64,000 nucleotides of DNA from Uruburuella testudinis (lineage in GTDB: Bacteria > Pseudomonadota > Gammaproteobacteria > Burkholderiales > Neisseriaceae), in NCBI RefSeq assembly GCF_022870865.1, contig NZ_CP091508.1:1-64000 (forward strand), written 5' to 3'. The notes beneath the pieces were generated by a model, which saw nothing but the letters and a program-made list of their open reading frames with translations, had not been told where the DNA came from and ran no database searches. Both the position numbers and the translations under genes were made by a program. How positions within the stretch are numbered: position 1 is the stretch's first letter; each line of letters opens with the position of its first letter. This document shows positions 16,031 to 23,393 of the stretch, piece by piece.

Positions 16031-16912
16031 ATGAGCATGACTACCCAACCCCTGAATACCAAACCGCTGATGGAAGTCGACGGCCTCGCCAAACGCTACC
16101 GCGCCGGCCAGCCCAATGTGTTTCAAGACATCCGCTTCGACATTGGGCGCAACGAATTTATCTGCGTGATCGGCCATTCCGGCTGCGGCAAGTCCACGAT
16201 TCTGAATATTTTGGCCGGGCTGGAAACCGCCAGCGAAGGCGCCGTGGTGATGAACGGCAAAGAAGTGGCCGGCCCCGGCCTCGACCGCGGCGTGGTGTTT
16301 CAAAGCCATGCGCTGCTGCCGTGGCTGACGGTGCGCGACAACATCGCCTTTGCCGTCCGCTCGCGCCACCCCAGTATGAGCAAGGCCGATGTCGCCCAGC
16401 GCGTGCAGCACTATATCGGCCTGGTCGGCCTCAGCCACGCGCTGGATAAAAAACCGAGCGAACTCTCCGGCGGCATGAAGCAGCGGGTGGGCATTGCCCG
16501 CGCGTTTTCAGTAGAACCGAAAATGCTGTTTATGGACGAGCCCTTCGGTGCACTCGATGCGCTTACCCGCGGCGTGATTCAAGACGAATTGCTGAAAATC
16601 GTGCAGGAAACCCGCCAAACCGTGTATATGATTACCCACGATATCGACGAAGCGATTTTGCTGGCCGACCGCATTTTCCTGATGAGCAACGGCCCCGAAG
16701 CCTGCATCGCCGAAATCGTGGTCAACACCATTCCCAAGCCGCGCAACCGCGAAAACATGCACCACGACCCGCGCTTTTACGCCATGCGCAACCACCTGCT
16801 CGATTTTCTGGTGCACCGCTCCAAAGCCATGCAGGCCGAAGGCATACGCCCGAAAGAGCCGCTGATTGTGTATCCGGGTGCAGAAGCAAACGAAACCTTA
16901 CAGGCCGTCTGA
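16031..16912 (+). CDS. ABC-2 importer ATP-binding protein (NrtD/CynD-like)
   Basis: A 293-residue ATPase with Walker A GHSGCGKST (about 50-58), Q-loop VVFQSHALLPWL, signature LSGGMKQR, Walker B MLFMDEPFGALD and H-loop ITHDIDEA. The C-terminal extension of about 40 residues (HHDPRFYAMRNHLLDFLVHRS) is typical of NrtD/CmpD-type subunits. It follows the permease by 18 bases with AAGGAG in front. It energises the ABC-2 importer. Its stop codon lies in a DUS copy and is followed by a DUS hairpin. Confidence 0.93.
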   Translation: MSMTTQPLNTKPLMEVDGLAKRYRAGQPNVFQDIRFDIGRNEFICVIGHSGCGKSTILNILAGLETASEGAVVMNGKEVAGPGLDRGVVFQSHALLPWLTVRDNIAFAVRSRHPSMSKADVAQRVQHYIGLVGLSHALDKKPSELSGGMKQRVGIARAFSVEPKMLFMDEPFGALDALTRGVIQDELLKIVQETRQTVYMITHDIDEAILLADRIFLMSNGPEACIAEIVVNTIPKPRNRENMHHDPRFYAMRNHLLDFLVHRSKAMQAEGIRPKEPLIVYPGAEANETLQAV

Positions 16913-16925
16913 AACCCATTCTAAC

Positions 16926-17110
16926 CAGGCCGTCTGAAAGCATTTTCTTCAGACGGCCTCTGCACGTGCAGCGTTTTCGTAGGCACAATCCACACCATAT
17001 CCCTTATAGGCCGGATGCTTGAATCCGACATTTTTCAGACGGCCAAAATCATTTAGCACCACAAGCATATCGAACAATTTAAACGATTTGTCGGATACCG
17101 GCATCCGACT
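16926..17110. repeat. Family 3 repeat: DUS hairpin plus conserved tail
   Basis: The unit begins with the inverted DUS pair at 16926-16960 (terminator of the ABC-2 operon) and continues with a tail conserved at 39.6 and 54.5 kb, including CTTGAATCCGACATTTTTCA and a closing GTCGGATAC...GCATCCGACT. No gene is seen in the gap between 16913 and 17241. Confidence 0.7.
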
Positions 17111-17241
17111 GCGTTTGCCGTGCCCGGCATGGCGATGATGTTGCTTTACCACAGTATTCTTTTTGTGCGTACTTACCTTTCAGACGGCATATTGATATAA
17201 TCAATTCATATTAAAAAAATGATAGAAGAAAGGAGTGCGAT

Positions 17242-17514
17242 ATGCGTATCCCTGAATTAGACCGTATCAACGAGTTGGCCGGTTTGGCCAAAATCCGCAC
17301 GCTTACTGTGGCAGAAACTGCCGAGCGCGAGGTGTTGCGGCGGGCTTATCTTGAGGCGGTGAAAGGGCAGATGACCAATATGCTGGCCACAGTAACCGTG
17401 ATAGATCCTGAAGGCAACGATGTAACTCCTGCCGCTTTGCGTGATGCACAAGCCCGCGGTATGGCGGCGGGCGCAACACGGCATGAACACCGGGCAGCCT
17501 GCACAATCTGTTAA
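17242..17514 (+). CDS. DUF896 family protein (YnzC-like)
   Basis: A 90-residue protein. Residues about 5-65 fit DUF896: INELAGLAKIRTLTVAETAEREVLRRAY, then TVIDPEGNDVTPAALR. The family is best known from Bacillus YnzC, a small cytoplasmic helical protein of unknown function. The C-terminal tail HEHRAACTIC is outside the domain and carries two Cys and two His. GAAAGGAG lies at good spacing before the ATG. It is a single gene, with codirectional pirin downstream. Confidence 0.85.
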   Translation: MRIPELDRINELAGLAKIRTLTVAETAEREVLRRAYLEAVKGQMTNMLATVTVIDPEGNDVTPAALRDAQARGMAAGATRHEHRAACTIC

Positions 17515-17607
17515 ATGAGGAAAGAAGTGATGCAAGACACCGCAACACCATAGCACTTTTTATACATTTCACGATATCGGCTTGCCCGGCTTTTTCAAAT
17601 GGGCAAC

Positions 17608-17634
17608 AGGCCGTCTGAAACGTTCAGACGGCCA
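17608..17634. terminator. Inverted DUS hairpin before pirin gene
   Basis: AGGCCGTCTGAA and TTCAGACGGCC are separated by only a few bases. It ends the DUF896 transcript and shows that a longer in-frame pirin start at 17599 is not real. Confidence 0.65.
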
Positions 17635-17652
17635 CAGGAAAGGACCTACAAC

Positions 17653-18522
17653 ATGCGCAACATCCGTTATATTTACAACGCCCCGGGCACACATTGGGTG
17701 GGCAACGGCTTTAAAGTGGCACCGCTGTTTTCCCATATGGGTGAAGACAAACACACCAGCCCGTTTCTGATGCTTGATTATGCCGCACCGATGACATTTG
17801 CCCCCAATGAAACGCAACCGCGCGGCGTGGGCGCGCATCCGCACAAAGGCTTTGAAACCGTGACCATCGCCTATCACGGCGAAGTGGCACACCGCGACAG
17901 CAGCGGCGGCGGCGGTGTGATCGGCGAGGGCGATGTGCAATGGATGACTGCCGGTGCAGGCATTGTGCATGAAGAGTTTCATTCCGAAGCCTTCAGCAAA
18001 CGCGGCGGCTTGTTTGAAATGGCGCAATTGTGGGTGAATTTGCCGAAAAAAGACAAAAACACCCCCGCCCGCTACCAACACTTGCCGGCGGCAGCCATTC
18101 CGGAGGTGGCTTTGGCAGACAACCGCGGCCATATCCGTGTGATTGCCGGTGAATATCAAGATGTAAAAGGCCCGGCAGAAACGTTTACTGAAATGAACGT
18201 GTGGGATGTGCGGCTTGAAGCCGGCAGCGAAATCGTGCTGAGGCTGCCCGCCGATCACAACCTGACCATCGCAATGCGCCGCGGTGAGGCCGAATTCAAC
18301 GGCACACACCAAGCCGGCGCCACCCAATTGGTAACATTTGCAACCGAAGCCGGCGAAATCCGCATCAAAGCGCTGGATAACGATGTGGCGCTGCTGTTGC
18401 TCAGCGGCAAACCGATCAACGAGCCGGTGGCGGCTTACGGCCCCTTTGTGATGAACAGCCGCGAAGAGCTGGTGCAGGCGGTGGAGGATTTCAACAACGG
18501 CAAATTCGGGGCGCTGAATTAA
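17653..18522 (+). CDS. Pirin family protein
   Basis: A 289-residue two-cupin protein. The N-terminal cupin has the metal-binding pattern GVGAHPHKGFETVTIAYHGE (about 57-76) and later GAGIVHEEFH, giving the three His and one Glu typical of pirins. Bacterial pirins such as E. coli YhhW act as quercetinases, and others bind enzymes as redox sensors. The role here is unknown. The start at 17653 is chosen because AAAGGA lies upstream and a DUS hairpin lies between it and the longer alternative. It is cytoplasmic and a single gene. Confidence 0.92.
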   Translation: MRNIRYIYNAPGTHWVGNGFKVAPLFSHMGEDKHTSPFLMLDYAAPMTFAPNETQPRGVGAHPHKGFETVTIAYHGEVAHRDSSGGGGVIGEGDVQWMTAGAGIVHEEFHSEAFSKRGGLFEMAQLWVNLPKKDKNTPARYQHLPAAAIPEVALADNRGHIRVIAGEYQDVKGPAETFTEMNVWDVRLEAGSEIVLRLPADHNLTIAMRRGEAEFNGTHQAGATQLVTFATEAGEIRIKALDNDVALLLLSGKPINEPVAAYGPFVMNSREELVQAVEDFNNGKFGALN

Positions 18523-18624
18523 GGCTTGCCGATATCGTTTGTGCAGGGGTTTTGTTGCAGGGAATCTGCACAAGCGGTTTATTGTGTGGCCATTTTTGCC
18601 TTGAATAACGCACGTTAAATAAAA

Positions 18625-18665
18625 ACAGGCCGTCTGAAAGAAATACGTTCAGACGGCCTGTTTTT
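18625..18665. terminator. DUS terminator after pirin gene
   Basis: ACAGGCCGTCTGAAAG pairs with its complement and T5 follows. It lies between pirin and the convergent degV gene. Confidence 0.8.
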
Positions 18666-18794
18666 ATTTAAATGTGAAGCCGATACAGGGCTTCGGCAGA
18701 TTCCGCTGCCGACAGGTATTTAAATCCATTGATAAACACAAACCGGCTGAATTGCCGTGTTTGCCGGCTTATTTTTGCAAATGACTGGCGGCAT

Positions 18795-19679
18795 TTATTC
18801 CGGCAGCCGTTCGATAATGCCCACACCGATGGCGTCGGTGCCGATGTAGGCACCCATAACCGGAGTAATCGGAATGCCTTGCAGATGCAGGCCGGTTTTT
18901 TGGTGCAGCTTGTGTGCGAATTGGCGGTAAAGATCAAGATTGCCGCCATACATGCCGCCCACCACCAAACCGCTCCGGTCGCGGCCTTCGATGCGCCCGG
19001 CCACAGCCGCTACGGTGGCATCCAGCAGCGCATTGTTGTCATAAGTGTCGTTGAGCATGGTCAGCTGGTTGTTGCTGAAGCGGAATACCGGTTTGACGGC
19101 CAGGTTGCTCACGGCAATGCCTGCGCGCTTAAAGCCGCCGCTGATGGCTGCCTGCCGCAGCGAAGAGAGGCCGATTAACAGCTCGCCGCGCGGTTTGAGC
19201 TGCTCCAGATAATCCGCCACTTCGGCGGCGGTTTTGCCCGCTTGCAGCAATCTGAGCGCTTCCAATGCGAAAAAACCTTCCGGCATGCAGGCCAGGCCGG
19301 TGTCGACAACATAGATGGCCATCATATCGGCCATTTCGGCGGCCACGCGGCGGATGATGGCGGCGCTGGTGCTCAGCCGGCTGCTGAGGGTGGTAATCAC
19401 GGCTTCGCGATAGCCTTGCTCATGCAGATAATGAAACATATTGCGCAGCGACTGCGCCGAGGGCGGCTCGGTGGTGGGCGGTGTGTCGGGGTGCTGCGCC
19501 ATCCATTGGTAAAACCGCTCCGGCTCCAGGTCGAGGCCGTCTGCATAAGAATGGCTGCCGGTGTGTACGGTCAGGCGCAGAATCTGAATCGGGCTGTTGC
19601 GGTCGAGTATGCTGTCGAGCGAGCCGGTGGAGGTGGACAATATTGCGCAGCGGTAAAGTGCATATGAGCCGATGGCCAT
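18795..19679 (-). CDS. DegV family fatty-acid-binding protein
   Basis: A 294-residue DegV fold protein. Typical features are the N-terminal STSTGSLDS with the Thr/Ser pair that holds the lipid headgroup, the TTEPPSAQ segment, and the C-terminal GVGIIERLPE. DegV/FakB proteins bind fatty acids and in Firmicutes present them to FakA kinase. No fakA neighbour is seen here. AGGAGG lies five bases upstream of the ATG. The protein is cytoplasmic. DegV proteins are less common in Gram-negative bacteria than in Firmicutes. Confidence 0.88.
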   Translation of the reverse strand: MAIGSYALYRCAILSTSTGSLDSILDRNSPIQILRLTVHTGSHSYADGLDLEPERFYQWMAQHPDTPPTTEPPSAQSLRNMFHYLHEQGYREAVITTLSSRLSTSAAIIRRVAAEMADMMAIYVVDTGLACMPEGFFALEALRLLQAGKTAAEVADYLEQLKPRGELLIGLSSLRQAAISGGFKRAGIAVSNLAVKPVFRFSNNQLTMLNDTYDNNALLDATVAAVAGRIEGRDRSGLVVGGMYGGNLDLYRQFAHKLHQKTGLHLQGIPITPVMGAYIGTDAIGVGIIERLPE

Positions 19680-19804
19680 TCCATCCTCCTGTTATCAAAT
19701 AATCGGTTGAATAACATGATAAACGGTATGGTCATGCTTGTCTATTTTGCCGGCAGCAGCAAACCGGCATCCCGACAGCATCTTCCAAACCGCTGAAATG
19801 TTGT

Positions 19805-19822
19805 GAAATTTGATGAAATTTC
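19805..19822. promoter_or_regulatory. Inverted repeat upstream of dihydroorotate dehydrogenase
   Basis: GAAATTTGATGAAATTTC has seven-base arms around a four-base centre, about 80 bases upstream of pyrD. It could be an operator. No regulator is identified. Confidence 0.3.
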
Positions 19823-19902
19823 ATTACTTTGCGCTTCATCAGAAAATGTTGCTGCACAACATGCTAGATTATGCGGATAACTGACGCCCGAGGAGCAAGC
19901 GC

Positions 19903-20841
19903 ATGATATCCACCCGTACCCACATCGCCGGTTTTAATTTTGACAACTGCATCATGAATGCCGCCGGCGTGTATGATTACAGCGCCGAAGAGCTCGACGC
20001 CGTGCAGCAGTCGGCGGCGGCCACGTTTGTCACCAAATCGGCCACCCTTGTGCCGCGCGAAGGCAACCCCGAGCCGCGCTATTGCAACACGCCTTACGGC
20101 AGCATCAATTCGATGGGGCTGCCCAATTTCGGGCTGGCCTATTATTTGGATTATGTTTCTGCCGCGCAGCGCCAAGTGCCCGGCAAAACCTATTTCGTGT
20201 CGCTCACCGGCTTTAATGTCGAGGAAGACATCGCCCTGCTCAGGCAGGTGCAGGCCTCTGATTTTGAAGGCATTGTCGAGCTCAATCTTTCCTGCCCCAA
20301 TGTGCCGGGCAAGCCGCAAACCGGTTATGATTTTGAAGCCGTGACGCGCATTTTGGAAGCCGTGTTCGATTTATACCGCGCGCCGTTGGGCATCAAGCTG
20401 CCGCCATATTTCGACCTGGTGCATTTCGATCAAATCGCCGCCATTCTCAACCGCTTTCCGCTGGCCTATGTGAATTCGGTCAACAGCATCGGCAACGGCC
20501 TGTGTGTCGATGCGGCTGCCGAAAGCGTGCTGATCAAACCCAAACAAGGCTTCGGCGGCATCGGCGGCGCCTATCTCAAACCCACCGCCCTGGCCAATGT
20601 GTTTGCCTTCCGTCAGCGCCTCAACAGCAGCATTCAGATTATCGGCACCGGCGGGGTGCAAAACGGCACCGATGTGTTTGAACATATTCTCTGCGGCGCC
20701 GATATGGTGCAGGTGGGCACGGTGCTGCATCAGGAAGGCGTGGCGGTGTTTGAGCGGCTGACCCGCGAATTGAAAGCCGTGATGGCGCAAAAAGGATATG
20801 GCGGCATTGATGAATTCAAAGGCCGTCTGAAAACTTTATAA
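19903..20841 (+). CDS. pyrD: Dihydroorotate dehydrogenase, class 1A
   Basis: A 312-residue FMN enzyme of pyrimidine synthesis that oxidises dihydroorotate to orotate. The motif [12 protein letters not shown] supplies the catalytic Cys of class 1 enzymes, and the start [17 protein letters not shown] sequence plus [16 protein letters not shown] matches the homodimeric, cytosolic, fumarate-using class 1A known from lactococci and streptococci. It lacks the N-terminal membrane helix of the class 2 enzyme usual in Proteobacteria. GAGGAG precedes the ATG. The last codons (GRLKTL) are written by a DUS copy. It is a single gene. Confidence 0.92.
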   Translation: MISTRTHIAGFNFDNCIMNAAGVYDYSAEELDAVQQSAAATFVTKSATLVPREGNPEPRYCNTPYGSINSMGLPNFGLAYYLDYVSAAQRQVPGKTYFVSLTGFNVEEDIALLRQVQASDFEGIVELNLSCPNVPGKPQTGYDFEAVTRILEAVFDLYRAPLGIKLPPYFDLVHFDQIAAILNRFPLAYVNSVNSIGNGLCVDAAAESVLIKPKQGFGGIGGAYLKPTALANVFAFRQRLNSSIQIIGTGGVQNGTDVFEHILCGADMVQVGTVLHQEGVAVFERLTRELKAVMAQKGYGGIDEFKGRLKTL

Positions 20842-20865
20842 ACTTATCAGGCATTATCATTAAAG

Positions 20866-20908
20866 AGAGGCCGTCTGAACAATACGTTGATACGTTTTCA
20901 GACGGCCT
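20866..20908. terminator. DUS terminator of pyrD
   Basis: GAGAGGCCGTCTGAA and its complement surround a loop of about 15 bases, 25 bases after the stop codon. Confidence 0.7.
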
Positions 20909-20929
20909 CTATTGTGACTGGTCAAAGCA

Positions 20930-21061
20930 CTCTGGGGTATTCTGAACATTCGATTGACGGGTGTATTTTGCCCCTGAAAGCGCATCTGCTGCATTTTTTG
21001 CCTGGCATCTGCATTTCCAGAAACAAAAACCCCCTCATAAACGAATTATCATGGCACCCTA
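20930..21061. repeat. Family 1 MITE, internally deleted copy
   Basis: The ends CTGGGGTATTCTGAACATTCG and ATTATCATGGCACCCTAG are diverged family 1 terminal repeats. The body has the shared words TTTTGCCCCTGAAAGCGCATCTGCTGC and GCCTGGCATCTGCA but lacks the central GTTAAAAAGCCTCGCAAGAT block. Confidence 0.7.
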
Positions 21062-21069
21062 GCGGCGTT

Positions 21070-22074
21070 TCAGCGCAATACCGTGCGTGTCCAGCGGCTC
21101 ACCCATTGGCGCTGTTTCATCGTAATCTGGCTGTTGCCGGGGCTGTAGTGCTGCTTGGGCGCTTCGGCAAATTGAAACACTTCGGGCAGCGGTGTATTGC
21201 GCACGGCAGGATACACCCACATTTCGGCCGGCAGCGCTTTTTGCACCTCAGCACTTTGCAGATAGCGCACCAGCTTCAGCGCCAGCTCAGGCTCTTTTGC
21301 CCCTTGCAGCACCGCCGCGCCTTCTACCTGGCGGAATACGCCGCCTTTCAAAAACAGGTTGCCGGTGGGCGGCACGGTGTATTTGCCCTTGCCGAAATGC
21401 ACTTCGGCCGCGGGGCTGGTGGCATAGCTGACCACCAGCGGATACGCGCCGCCGTTTTGGGTGAAATCGGTGTAATACGCATCGCTCCAGCTTTTCGCCA
21501 CTTTCACCCCGTTTTGACGCATTTGCCCCCACCAGCGGAATGCCGCGCTTTCACCCATGCCGCCGATGTTGGCCAGCAAAAAGCCCAGCCCCGGGCTGGA
21601 TGTGGCCGGATTGGGCACCACCAGCAGGTTTTTATAAGCCGGTTTGGTTAAATCTTCCAGCGTTTTCGGCAGCGGCAAGCCTTTGTCTGCAAACCATTTT
21701 TTATCGTAATTAAGCGCCACATAAGCATAATCCACCGCCAGCGTGCCGGGCAGGCTGGCGCTTGTCGGCACCGTGCGCGGTTGGCGTACCGCCAAAATAC
21801 CGCTTTGGGCGGCCCGGCCGATATTGGCGTTGTCGAGGCCGTATACCGCATCGGCAATCGGGCGGGCGCGGCTTAAAATCAGCTTGTTGAGCATTTCATT
21901 GGCGCTGCCCGCTTCGATAACCGACACTTTGGCATCATGTTCGCGCTCGAATTGCGCCATCACGGCTTTGGGCAGGCTGAACGATTTGTGCACCGCCAGC
22001 CGCACTTCGGTTTGCGCCGCGGCAGACAGGCTCAGCAGGCAGGCGGCAAGGCCGGATAAAATTTTGATATTCAT
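21070..22074 (-). CDS. thiB: Thiamine-type ABC transporter binding protein (ThiB-like), orphan
   Basis: A 334-residue periplasmic protein with a Sec signal peptide (MNIKILSGLAACLLSLSAAAQT). The body matches the ThiB/TbpA branch: VYGLDNANIGRA, VDYAYVALNYDKKW, TSSPGLGFLL, SWSDAYY, VVSYATSPAAEV and EMWVYP. ThiB delivers thiamine or its phosphates to ThiPQ, but no permease or ATPase gene is adjacent. The start at 22074 is chosen because GAGGGGA precedes it and the signal peptide begins there. It is divergent from the HAD gene, and the 76-base gap is too short for a TPP riboswitch. Confidence 0.8.
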   Translation of the reverse strand: MNIKILSGLAACLLSLSAAAQTEVRLAVHKSFSLPKAVMAQFEREHDAKVSVIEAGSANEMLNKLILSRARPIADAVYGLDNANIGRAAQSGILAVRQPRTVPTSASLPGTLAVDYAYVALNYDKKWFADKGLPLPKTLEDLTKPAYKNLLVVPNPATSSPGLGFLLANIGGMGESAAFRWWGQMRQNGVKVAKSWSDAYYTDFTQNGGAYPLVVSYATSPAAEVHFGKGKYTVPPTGNLFLKGGVFRQVEGAAVLQGAKEPELALKLVRYLQSAEVQKALPAEMWVYPAVRNTPLPEVFQFAEAPKQHYSPGNSQITMKQRQWVSRWTRTVLR

Positions 22075-22150
22075 TGGCAAAGATTCCCCTCTTGGAAACA
22101 CGGTTACGTTATCATACCAAGCCGACCCAGTAAAAGAAACCGATACCCTG

Positions 22151-22798
22151 ATGAGCGCCCCCGTTTGGCTTTTCGACCTCGACAACACCCTGCATCACGC
22201 CGATGCCGGCATTTTTTATCTGATCAACCGCCACATGACCGCCTTTCTCGCCCGCGAATTGGGGCTCGGCCATGAAGCCGCTTCCACATTGCGGCAGGAT
22301 TACTGGCACCGCTACGGCGCCACGCTGGCCGGTTTGCAAAAGCACCATCCTGAAATCAGCGTGCAGGATTTTTTACAGCAAAGCCATCCGCTGCCCGAAA
22401 TTTTAAACGCGCTGGTGCCGATGGCGCACACGGCGGAAACTTTAGGCCGCCTGAAAGGTCGAAAAGCCGTATTTTCCAACGGCCCGTCGTTTTACGTGCG
22501 CGCATTGGTCGGCGCCTTAGCGCTGGCCGGCTGTTTTGATGCCCAATTCGGCACCGATGATTTCGGCCTCTACTACAAACCCGCCGAAAAAGCCTATTTA
22601 ACCGTTTGTCGGCAGCTGGATGCGCGCCCCGAAGATTGCATTATGATAGACGACAGCGCCGATAATCTGCACACCGCCAAAGCCTTGGGCATGCGCACCG
22701 TGTGGTATGGTCAGGCCGCGCACAACCTGCCGTTTGTCGATTTTGCCGCTGCCGATATGGTAGCGCTGGCCGAATGGGGCGCCGGCCAAACCGCCTAA
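22151..22798 (+). CDS. HAD-superfamily pyrimidine 5'-nucleotidase
   Basis: A 215-residue HAD phosphatase. Motif I is WLFDLDNTLHH (nucleophile and acid/base Asp at about 9 and 11), motif II lies in VFSNGPSFYV, and motif IV is DCIMIDDSADNLHTAKALGM. The pattern fits TIGR01993-type pyrimidine 5'-nucleotidases, which dephosphorylate UMP/CMP and damaged nucleotides. The start at 22151 gives the usual family N-terminus, but the ribosome binding site is weak. The protein is cytoplasmic. Confidence 0.85.
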   Translation: MSAPVWLFDLDNTLHHADAGIFYLINRHMTAFLARELGLGHEAASTLRQDYWHRYGATLAGLQKHHPEISVQDFLQQSHPLPEILNALVPMAHTAETLGRLKGRKAVFSNGPSFYVRALVGALALAGCFDAQFGTDDFGLYYKPAEKAYLTVCRQLDARPEDCIMIDDSADNLHTAKALGMRTVWYGQAAHNLPFVDFAAADMVALAEWGAGQTA

Positions 22799-22799
22799 A

Positions 22800-22867
22800 T
22801 ACCCATTCGCAAAGGTAAGCCAACAAGGCGGCGGGGCAACGCCGTGAGGTTATTTTTGCGAATGGGT
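22800..22867. repeat. Family 2 short inverted-repeat element
   Basis: TACCCATTCGCAAAGGTAAGC at the left pairs with TTATTTTTGCGAATGGGT at the right, giving a 68 bp element directly after the HAD gene. Confidence 0.7.
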
Positions 22868-22988
22868 GTGAAACCGCCGACAGCATAATGATAAATGAGA
22901 ATGGCCGCCGCCACTATGAATCAGCAAACGATTTGATTACAATCACCGGTATCGTGCTGAAAACCGACTTAAAATTTAAGGAACTGCC

Positions 22989-23246
22989 ATGCGCTACATT
23001 ACCTTGCTGATTGCCGCCTTTGTGGTGGCCGGCTGCTCTTGGGAAACCTACCAAAACGCCGAAGGCCGCACGTCGCTGCGCCAGAAATACGAACCGGGCA
23101 CCCGCGTGTATTATGAAGACGGCACCTATTCACACAATATGCGCAACAACCAATTCCGCCCCGAACAACATGCTGTCAAACCCGGTGTGGGCGAGCCTGC
23201 CGATGTGCGCGGCACCAACTGGCAAACGCCCGGCAGCGGCGAATAA
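22989..23246 (+). CDS. Small lipoprotein of unknown function
   Basis: An 85-residue protein with a lipoprotein signal MRYITLLIAAFVVAGCSW (lipobox VAGC, Cys16). The mature part is short, polar and Tyr/Asn/Gly-rich (ETYQNAEGRTSLRQKYEPGT), with no domain I recognise. AAGGAA lies six bases from the ATG. It is a single gene ending at a DUS terminator. Confidence 0.8.
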   Translation: MRYITLLIAAFVVAGCSWETYQNAEGRTSLRQKYEPGTRVYYEDGTYSHNMRNNQFRPEQHAVKPGVGEPADVRGTNWQTPGSGE

Positions 23247-23257
23247 ACAGAGCCGCT

Positions 23258-23297
23258 AAGGCCGTCTGAAAAGCGTTATGCCTTTCAGACGGCCTTC
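23258..23297. terminator. DUS terminator of the small lipoprotein gene
   Basis: AAGGCCGTCTGAAAAG and its complement around GCGTTATGC, 12 bases after the stop codon. Confidence 0.75.
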
Positions 23298-23308
23298 AAG
23301 CACATAAC

Positions 23309-23358
23309 CTAAGGTATTCTGACAATTCGTTTATAAACAAATTGTCCGGACACCCTAG
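23309..23358. repeat. Family 1 MITE, end-only 50 bp form
   Basis: CTAAGGTATTCTGACAATTCG is followed directly by ACAAATTGTCCGGACACCCTAG. Only the two terminal repeats remain, without the usual body. It lies just upstream of glmU. Confidence 0.75.
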
Positions 23359-23393
23359 CCGACAGATTCCCGAATTGATTTGAAGATGACATC

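Noticed and set aside
22075..22150. TPP riboswitch ahead of the ThiB-like gene
   Set aside because: The gap to the divergent gene is only 76 bases and no THI-box motifs (such as CUGAGA) are seen.
23309..23358. Correia repeat-enclosed element
   Set aside because: The ends read CTAGGGTGTCC-type, not the TATAGTGGATTAA-type Correia ends.
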